Source of the DNA: Pieris napi | Taxonomy: Eukaryota > Arthropoda > Insecta > Lepidoptera > Pieridae | Direction: 5' to 3' | Assembly: GCF_905475465.1 (NCBI RefSeq) | Contig: NC_062259.1 | Coordinates: 4,908,501 to 4,972,500 of the forward strand | DNA: 64,000 nucleotides | Shown: positions 56,724 to 64,000 of the stretch, in pieces | How the letters are laid out: each line of letters opens with the position of its first letter | How positions within the stretch are numbered: position 1 is the stretch's first letter | Made by a program: the position numbers and the translations under genes | The notes under the pieces: model-generated | The model's database searches: none | Seen by the model: only the letters and a program-made list of their open reading frames with translations | Told to the model about the DNA's origin: nothing

Positions 56724-57103
56724 AAGCTATTGCATAGATTTCATTGCGGGCTTTGAGCGCGGCGACCAAATCAAGAAATTCCGTAACGAAAAAAACCTAA
56801 CATACGATGACGTAATATAGGTGCGGCAAATACGCGTTAGAGTGGGACAGAACGTATACTGCGCATTCCTATCTCTCTGACGAGATCGGTGACGTAGCGT
56901 GAGCGCGGCCGGTGCAGCCGGTACGCGTTAAAGTGAGACAGACTATATAGGCGTTTTAGTCTGAGTCTGGTAGAGTGGTAGATTGAAATAATATCAAAGA
57001 AAAAACTTGAATTAATATCTAAGAAAAACAAATACTGCATAAATAAAAAATAAGTAAATAATTATAACTGCATAAGTTGATAAAAAATGTTATGCAATAG
57101 CTT
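56724..57103. repeat. Inverted-repeat-bounded element, GC-rich interior
   Basis: AAGCTATTGCATA at 56724 and its exact complement TATGCAATAGCTT at 57091 bound 380 bases. The interior is GC-rich for the locus and has a tandem pair: TACGCGTTAGAGTGGGACAG at about 56831 and TACGCGTTAAAGTGAGACAG at about 56921. Probably a non-autonomous element; no target duplication was confirmed. Confidence 0.45.
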
Positions 57104-57931
57104 TACCGCGGCAGTCCCCGAGTGCCACACGTTTTTTTTATTAAAAAAGAAGTTACATGTTTGGCAAAGTAAACAAGTAGGCGATGAAACAATTAATACC
57201 ACCAAATTCAAGTCAATGTAAAAATCCTTTTAAATGCGTGAAACTTTTTCAAGGATTTAATTGAGATGTATTTCTCAGGTTTTATGGTTTCTTATTAGCT
57301 AAGAGCAAGGGCGTGTAAATTATTGCTAACCAACAAATGTTTTTCCTGTGAACACTTTGTTCAATTAAGTAGCTGATATAACTTAATGTAATTAAATTAT
57401 TCAAAATTAATTACCGAACGAGTTTACAGTTTCTGATAACATTTAGAATTATTTAAGCATAAAATCAATTTCGAAAAATTAACCAACTTCCAAATACCTG
57501 TCAACTTTTAAACTAAATTATACGCGTGGATAGCCACATCTGATAAAATATTAATACTCGTACAAATTAAACTTAACTGTTTTTTTTTAAGAATTTACCT
57601 TATTTAAATTAAAGAGGATGTAGTTTCCCGTAAATTTGTCGACAGTCATACAAACAAATGTCCTCCAATTCCAATAATATCACAAACTACATGTCAATCT
57701 GAAGTCCTCCCTTGATACCGAATTAAAATTTATTTGAAATGTATATTTAACAAGCTAACATATATAAAAATATAAAAAAACGACTTTGCAGACATGCGTT
57801 TTAATATTATTCAAACAAACATATAAAAAGAAAAGGCCAAATCACAACATTAAAGATAAGCTATAACTTCTTTTATAGAAATAATATATGTTAAAGCCAA
57901 TACACAGCCGCTACGTCTTTTAGTACTTGCG

Positions 57932-58111
57932 TCACTCCTTAAAAGTAGTTTTCTTACTGACTGTACTTTTAGCCGAAACTGCGGACTTCTTACTCACTAT
58001 TGACTTAGTGTCCGCAATTTCATCAAGACTCTCTATAGAAACGGCTGGTGTTACCGTGATATTGCCCTCACTATAACCTGCCTGTCTTGGCAGATATATT
58101 CCAAAGCGATC
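57932..58111 (-). CDS. Candidate last exon of an unrecognised gene
   Basis: After a clear GTGGTTTTCAG acceptor, 59 codons run DRFGIYLPRQAGYSEGN to a Ser/Lys-rich end (KSIVSKKSAVSAKSTVSKK) and TGA. The frame is exon-like, but its phase does not fit directly onto the exon at 60569-60820, so a linking exon is missing or this belongs to another gene. Confidence 0.5.
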   Translation of the reverse strand, partial: DRFGIYLPRQAGYSEGNITVTPAVSIESLDEIADTKSIVSKKSAVSAKSTVSKKTTFKE

Positions 58112-58209
58112 CTGAAAACCACAATATTAACATTTATTTATAGATATCACAATTCAATTGTTTGTTTTATTACTTTTTTATACCATTACTACGCTAAATA
58201 TATATTATT

Positions 58210-58330
58210 CGGAGTTCTCGACGAAAACGATTCCCGCCCTTTCACAACACGTAAACAAGGCGCTATCACCCTTGATCTTGACAGTATATTCGTATATGTC
58301 TTTCTTGATAATTCCTTTTTCAGATCAGGC
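58210..58330 (-). repeat. Possible repeat-derived open stretch
   Basis: On the minus strand KKDIYEYTVKIKGDSALFTC then CERAGIVFVENSE is open over about 38 codons. The sequence GTTTTCGTCGAGAACTCCGA looks to me like a dispersed lepidopteran repeat. Weak recall-based call. Confidence 0.25.
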
Positions 58331-58734
58331 TACCTGAGGCCTAATGTACCTGACACAAGCTGCTGATTTTTGGCCTAAAACCGTACCGTATTAATAGCAC
58401 CCATAAAAAAATATAATCCACGACAGTTCACATTGTCAATACTTCTTCCATTGCTTCGCCGGTATCTCTTTTTTACATGATACTCTTAAGTGTTTCAAAA
58501 ATAGATGTGTAATTTTTTTAACACTTTATTCGTAAACTACTTCCGTCTTATTTCACGGTTTTCGTTTGTCTCTTTCACTCAAATCGTTTTCCTTATCAGA
58601 GTAAAAGAGACCTAATTAAACTCTTTTAACACAAGTTATCTTTCGTCTCTTTCTCTCAGATTGTGTTAACATAATGGCGAAATTCTATATATGTAGTATA
58701 CTATATTATACATACATACATTGGTACAAACAAT

Positions 58735-58880
58735 TAAACTCAAAAACTACTAAACCGATTTTAATTCTTTTATTATTAGAATCTAATAATGTAATTAAAG
58801 AACCTTAAGTAAAAAGGTTATTTCCCAAAATACAAAAAAATCCAAGCTGTGCGAAGCCGAGTCAGGCCGCTAGTACTGCT
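58735..58880 (-). repeat. Degraded ACTAGC-type repeat
   Basis: Read on the minus strand, 'GTACTAGCGGCCTGACTCGG' then CTTCGCACAGCTTGG, with 'AAAATCGGTTTAGTAGTTTT' at the far end, matches the family architecture. Confidence 0.45.
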
Positions 58881-59402
58881 CTAGTCGATTTTCTACATAT
58901 ATCAAAATTAATAAAAATATTTTATCGAATAACTTCCAGATAAATATCTCAAAAGGTTACATGGATGGATGAACATCGATATTGCGTATTGAATGTAGAT
59001 ATTCAGCCATCAAGTTTCTTAAAGAATATAATTCTCTACATTGACAAGTATTTTAATATACCTTCGGGTAACGGTTATAAGCGAATTGTGGATGACAAAC
59101 ACACGGACGCGGTGGCGGCTTTTTGTAACTCTCGTGCGATGAAAGGACACTTTTTGGTGTAGGCGGAGTCTCATACCCTTGATAAAATCAAATATTATTC
59201 ACGAAAGAAAAGCAGCTTTTTATAGCAAATCATAGAAAAAAAGTTACAAAACATATCTTTTTCAATATTACCGACAGTAAAAATGGTCGTTATCATTAGA
59301 TTTAATTAGCCAAATACATTTAAATAATTTCCGGCGACATTTTAATATTTTACTTGTTATAAATATATAATACAGTTCTTGACAAATAACACTGACAGGA
59401 AA

Positions 59403-59486
59403 ATTAATAACCTTTAAAATTATTCTGACGCCTAAGTGTTCTCTTCAATTTCTTGCGCATTCTTTTCTCCCAGGCGATTTCAGCGG
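59403..59486 (-). CDS. Possible short exon of the unrecognised gene
   Basis: After TTTATTCAG the minus strand reads AEIAWEKRMRKKLKRTLRRQ, then NNFK with AAAG|GTTATT as a possible donor. It can follow the 60569-60820 exon in phase 1 (a split Thr). It is strongly basic, like many short exons but also like chance A-rich sequence. Confidence 0.35.
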
Positions 59487-60568
59487 CTGAATAAACCAGT
59501 ATTTATTATTTATACCACGAGGTTATACTTTGAGCGAGAGATGGAAACTGCTAACGTATTTGTGTCCTTTTTTATGAACGTCTAACTACGTGTTTTAAAT
59601 AGTATCTACTTATTTGGCAAATTTTCTCTTTATTCGAATGTGACAGTTATATAACATTATAGTTCAAATATAGAAATCATAAAAAAGGAGGTTGGCAATT
59701 ATTTTTCTTCTTTCCTCTAGAAACTATCATCTTAATATAAATATCGGCTAAGGGTGGTGCATAAAAGTTAATAAATGTTGTATTTACTGTATAAAGAGCT
59801 ATTAGCTCACTTATTTTAAGGTCTTCAGAGAAAAAATATATAATATGTTTAATTTAATTGTTTTGCCCAAGATAAGCTTTTTAAATATCTCCAAGATAAA
59901 TGCGACTTTATATGTAATTATTTTGGTAATTCGACATACGTTAGGAGGTGCTAAAAAGTATTTGTGATAATTTTAAGCCCCACATGCGACAATGCACCAT
60001 TTTTGAGTTATCAAGAGTTTTAGCTTTTTTAATAAGTCAAAAATTCAACATCAAACATTCATGAAAATAATTATTATTTTAAATTTAATTTCTCATCTGG
60101 TTCAAAGAGGATTTAATGCTGGTTATTTATAACTAATAAACAACAATTATCCGTCCAAACTTAATAATGCGACATTTAAAACGATATTATTAATACCGTT
60201 TATACGTAACACACACACATCACATTGTTTACACCCCTACCACCTCTTAACAGGAATAAATCGAATTACCAATAACCCTGTCTATAAGTTGCAACATCTT
60301 CACCCAACAAGTCCACCCTTATAATAATATATATCTTCAGGACATCTGACAGTTTTAAAACTTACAAGTTACATGATTCTCTTCTTTTTAAATTACCAAA
60401 CTGATAGATGGCTAACCCATCACCACCCTTGATAATGTTCTCAAGCTAAATACTTAATAATGAATTAATATAATAAAATAATATGATTATGTAAAAAGTC
60501 AAAGATACGAAAAAATTTCATAAAGTGTGTTGGGTTGATAGATATAAAAAGAATCCAATAAATCTCAC

Positions 60569-60820
60569 TGATACGTTCCTTCTCCATGATATTTAGCTCA
60601 AACATTTTATATGAATTATAATATAACTCAGCAATATCTTCCTTGATTTCAATAACAGGTACTTCCATAGCTTCTTCGACAGCTTTCTTCAGTTCTACAT
60701 AAGCCGTATCGTAGCGTAGGGCTGGTTCGTCAACGTGAAGAAATATTGCTTTATCAACGGTATTAGACACCAAGGAAAATAATGTTTCTGAAAGTGTTGG
60801 CTCCGGGGTTGGTATCGGCT
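60569..60820 (-). CDS. Exon of an unrecognised gene
   Basis: 84 codons. PIPTPEPTLSETLFSLVSNT, then EEAMEVPVIEIKEDIAELYY and MFELNIMEKE. TTTTATTTTCAG acceptor and A|GTGAGA donor. It joins in phase to the exon at 61192-61372, continuing a TP/PTPEP Pro-rich linker. Acidic and helical. I do not recognise the family. Confidence 0.6.
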
Positions 60821-61191
60821 CTGAAAATAAAATGTAAATCGACAACTGACTGACGAAAAATATCACTACGAACCACTGTTTGTTTATTTATCGGACTTAA
60901 CAGAAAAGTAAGGCTTAGAAGTTAGAAGCACGCACTTCTGAAGATACAGAACAATTATTCCAAAATGAGAGATAATCCACTTAACGAGGCAAGAAACAGG
61001 TATATTTTTGTGTCTTGATTTTTTAAAGTAGATTGGGCTGTGTCTGAATCAATCAGGATACTATAATAATATAAATTATTTTAAGCTTATATTATAAAAC
61101 AGCATAACCAATAAGAGTTCAATCTGTGTTCTATGTTTAAAAAATAAATAAATACCTAAAAAAATATTTTTTTTTTTAATTTACATGATAC

Positions 61192-61372
61192 CTGGAGTTG
61201 GTAACGTGGTGTCTGAAGTAGCAATGGATACAAAAGATGACGATGCCGTATTAATTGTGGAGGCGTCTGGTGTTAGAATTCTGAACGGTTCTCCGGGATA
61301 ATTTATATTGATAATCTTCTGTATATCATCTATCAGCTTTAAATCGTTATATTTGAATTGGTTAGCGTCTTT
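61192..61372 (-). CDS. Exon of the same unrecognised gene
   Basis: 61 codons: KDANQFKYNDLKLIDDIQKI, then PGEPFRILTPDAS and a Ser/Thr-rich stretch ending LPTP. The acceptor is ATATATTCCAG and the donor G|GTATCA. It joins downstream in phase 1 (a Glu) and upstream in phase 0. Confidence 0.6.
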
Positions 61373-61599
61373 CTGGAATATATAAAACTAATTTACTCAT
61401 TAATTTCTGTTATGTGGTTTTTATCTTGTAATGTATAGAGCATATTCAGCGCTTTAGTGAAAATAGCTTAGTTTAATAAGTTATTTATATTTTTATAAAT
61501 AACAGTTGCGACGTTGAAATGTCATAGAAGCTTACAAAAAAGTTTTAATTTGGTAATTCCATCAAGATAAAAGCTTAACTAAATGTATCGTTAAAAGCT

Positions 61600-62200
61600 C
61601 TTTTGATGGATTTATTGACTTATTACATTAAACGGCTAATATCAAACCCACGGCCATTGCAAAAAGTTCTAGATGTCACACAGATTGGTAAAGTAGCTTG
61701 TATAACAAAACAAATCAAAGCTTCCCACAAAAATCTTGTGCATCTGTACACATTTGTCGAGAGCTCTTCGCCTCAAAAAGAAAAAACAAATTTAAACAAA
61801 CAAGCGTATTCAAAAGAACTTTACGAGATACATTTACATGTGATTGTTTGGAGTTTACCCATTTTACCCATGTATCCAACTTTGTCCGTCTTGGGTATGG
61901 TAGGATACAACAAGTTAGAGGTAAGGAGGGACCTTACTATGATATTATACTTTTTTAATGTCCTTAGAGGTAGAATGTATAATTCGGAAATGTCGGAGAG
62001 CTGCGTGTGCCAAATAATCAAACTCTGTGTGGTAAGCGGTCGCAATTGCTTGCAGTGCCTCGAGCGCGTACGAATTTATTCAGTGAAGCGCCATTTACGC
62101 GTGTCTTGCGCACCCTGAATATTATTGCATGTGAGACGAATATATTTAGTAGCACACTGGCTGAATTCACAAGAATTGTATTATTTATAATTAGTTATAA
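61600..62200 (+). mobile_element. LINE reverse-transcriptase C-terminal fragment, frameshifted
   Basis: The plus-strand frame around 61880-61990 gives RRDLTMILYFFNVLRGRMYN. After a frame change near 62010 another frame gives RSQLLAVPRARTNLFSEAPF, then LRTLNIIACETNIFSSTLAE. These are consecutive blocks of one LINE C-terminus (jockey/CR1-like). It sits inside an intron of the minus-strand gene. Confidence 0.7.
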
Positions 62201-62282
62201 AAAAAGGTTAAGATTTTATGTTTTCTTGTTTTGTTTATATTATGATGAAGATGAATTTTTATATAAATTACTTTTATATTGT

Positions 62283-62580
62283 ACTAGCCGTTTCGCGCCC
62301 GCTTTGCTGGACGAATTAAAATAAATTTTATGTTTCATTAATTTTTTTTTTTCATATTTTTATTATTCTTCTTTTTAACTTCCCGCTAAGAAAATTGAAA
62401 TATTTCGAAAATCGAGTTTTTAACAGATGTTGACGTTTTGCGGTTCTAGGAAGCCTCTTTTGTTTTTATTAGCGGGAAAAATTTTCATAAAAGTAAAACA
62501 GAAATAAAAAAATGAAGGAACGTTGGAATTAAAAAAGAGCCCCAAACGAACACCATTTTCTTTTTATATATATAGATTAG
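62283..62580 (+). repeat. ACTAGC-type repeat
   Basis: ACTAGCCGTTTCGCGCCCGC to TTTTATATATATAGATTAG. Diverged member of the family at 797, 1519, 35257 and 50498. Confidence 0.5.
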
Positions 62581-63530
62581 TATTAACTGTTAATTACTGT
62601 AAAGGTAGGAAATAAATAAATAGTCTCGACTAAAGTCATGAGAAGCCTCTCGGGCTTTGGGGAGTCAGATAAAGTTCCAGAAGGACCTAGAACTTGCTGC
62701 TGCTGTTCTTAAAGTTACACTTAGACTATTTTAACAAATTATTATAGATTCACTTATTTTCCAAGTCATCATAATTTTTTACCTGAAATAAAAAAAAAAT
62801 TGATAATATTCACCGAAACACTACTTCAATAGAACTAGGTGCAATAACTGAAGAGCACACTGAAGTGATCCTCACAAAAACTAGCTAGCGAGCGCAATCT
62901 AGCACTCGGCCGGACTCAATATTAACCGTTCCCATTTTACAGAAAATTCGTAAAAAAGCAATGAATCCCTATAAACGAATTAAATACTATTCAATTGATA
63001 CTATTTTAAATTGCTGCAGAACTTGACTATTGCAATTCCATAGAATTCACTTCAAAGTTACCTTTACAACCTGTACTAGCAATTAATTGGGGTTGCATTT
63101 CCTTCGTCTATTGAATATACTGGACGTCAGAAAACGTTTGATGTCTACTCTAGCTATTAAGCGTCTTATGTACTTAACGAGAACCGAGAGAGCTGACATT
63201 CTACAGAAACCTTTGATATGCCAATTCTATTGTCACTTGACCTTATACAGGCTTTACAGTTCTTAATGTTATTACTATCAATACCCTTTACAAGCTTTTA
63301 CTATTTATTTCTAGCCATAAAATAAATGTCCAGCCATGAAGTGCGTAGTTTTTTGATAACAAAAATTTTAAGACTACCTTACTTAATAAATAGGCAGGCC
63401 TTGGTCTGAAATCTATGATACCTGTTAAATATATAAGTTATATTTTTGTAATTTAATGTAATCAATTAGTTATATTATCGTTTTATTTATACAGTATTTT
63501 GAGATTAGTAGAAATAATTTTCATACACAC
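62581..63530. other. Intron of the unrecognised gene; little recognised
   Basis: AT-rich. Around 63105-63240 a plus-strand frame (LDVRKRLMSTLAIKRLMYLT) may be another LINE scrap, but the match is weak. Confidence 0.3.
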
Positions 63531-63692
63531 CTTAATGAAAGAACTTCCCTCCGAAATGTTGAGGTGTTCTTTGATCTCAGATTCAAGTTCTTCTATTGGT
63601 TTCGTAAAATATTCCGCTGCTTCCTTTAAAATACCTTTCCGCTTGTTTTCTCTGGTCATTTTACTAACAAACGTCTCTAGTATTGCCGGTAT
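63531..63692 (-). CDS. Exon of the unrecognised gene (first one seen)
   Basis: 54 codons in phase 0: IPAILETFVSKMTRENKRKG, then AAEYFTKPIEELESEIKEHL and ISEGSSFIK before AAG|GTGTGT. Acceptor CCAAACAG. Charged and helical, with a predicted coiled-coil character. The gene probably continues beyond the right edge, as no convincing start is seen here. Confidence 0.55.
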
Positions 63693-64000
63693 CTGTTTGG
63701 ATATCGTATATTCAATAAATATGTGTTTAAGGCAACAACTACTCGTACTCACAGGAGAAGTGTCTTTGCGGAAAGAGAACTGTCGTGAGAATTGAGGTAG
63801 CAAGTGCTAAATTACCTTTATTTAGTGCGACAGTAATCATATTGATACTTCATACGATTTTGCTCAATGAAGCTCTAATAAGAATTATATAGGTTTGCAT
63901 CACACCTCTTTCCGCACAGAAAGTAATAAAAAATTTCAAGGCATGTAAAAAATTTAGCGTCTTCATGAAATTCGCAATTACCTTATGCTTAGGTTTAAAG

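Noticed and set aside
58965..59162. 65-codon plus-strand ORF (MDEHRYCVLNVDIQ...)
   Set aside because: Somewhat protein-like, but no splice sites fit and no family is recognised; it lies antisense within a putative intron.
61603..61870. First half of the 171-codon plus-strand ORF
   Set aside because: Only the later part has LINE blocks; the first part has no resemblance and is probably chance or flanking sequence.
1..64000. Bacterial operons, CRISPR arrays, phage or integrative elements
   Set aside because: The sequence is eukaryotic nuclear DNA with spliced genes and insect transposons; no regularly spaced repeat arrays or prokaryotic gene organisation are present.

Overview
This is nuclear DNA of an insect, almost certainly a butterfly or moth. 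It is AT-rich with long gene-poor stretches. Its genes are split by GT-AG introns, and it carries repeats of lepidopteran type: tRNA-derived SINEs, jockey-like LINE tails with the 'GGCAACGCACTCGCGAGC' block, a Penelope-like element, and Harbinger, mariner and several MITE-like elements. There is no bacterial-type operon, CRISPR array or phage.

Layout. 1-8.1 kb: intergenic, full of interspersed repeats. 8.1-8.9 kb (minus strand): a two-exon flightin gene, a flight-muscle thick-filament protein, with a candidate TATA/Inr promoter and a poly(A) signal. 9-18.8 kb: gene-poor, with a SINE, a 252-bp MITE with near-perfect terminal repeats and a LINE tail. 18.8-27.1 kb (minus strand): a two-coding-exon gene, probably myofilin (another thick-filament protein), with a 6.3-kb intron. 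27.1-29.8 kb: LINE debris and a strong hairpin. 29.8-53.0 kb (plus strand): a complete 15-exon gene for a divergent V-type H+-ATPase subunit a (840 aa by my exon joins). 53.0-57.9 kb: intergenic with repeats. 57.9-63.7 kb (minus strand): exons of an unrecognised gene that seems to run off the right edge.

The V-ATPase gene is the main content. All 15 exons join in frame at canonical splice sites. The membrane domain keeps the essential Arg (YLRLW), the Glu and Arg of the MEGLSAFLHTLRLHW block, and the FPFLFSVMFGD and SLSLFNH signatures, so a working proton pump subunit is likely. One unusual change is a Glu (E737) directly after the conserved His, where Ala is usual. Its introns have accumulated transposons. 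Intron 11 holds a three-layer nest whose order can be read from two target-site duplications: Penelope inside jockey inside an older interspersed repeat. Intron 9 holds two inverted-repeat elements with shared termini. The larger one has about 320-bp terminal repeats and encodes an unrecognised two-exon protein of about 191 aa with an acidic tail.

Flightin and the probable myofilin lie about 10 kb apart on the same strand. That is a possible flight-muscle gene neighbourhood. No tRNA or rRNA gene was identified.
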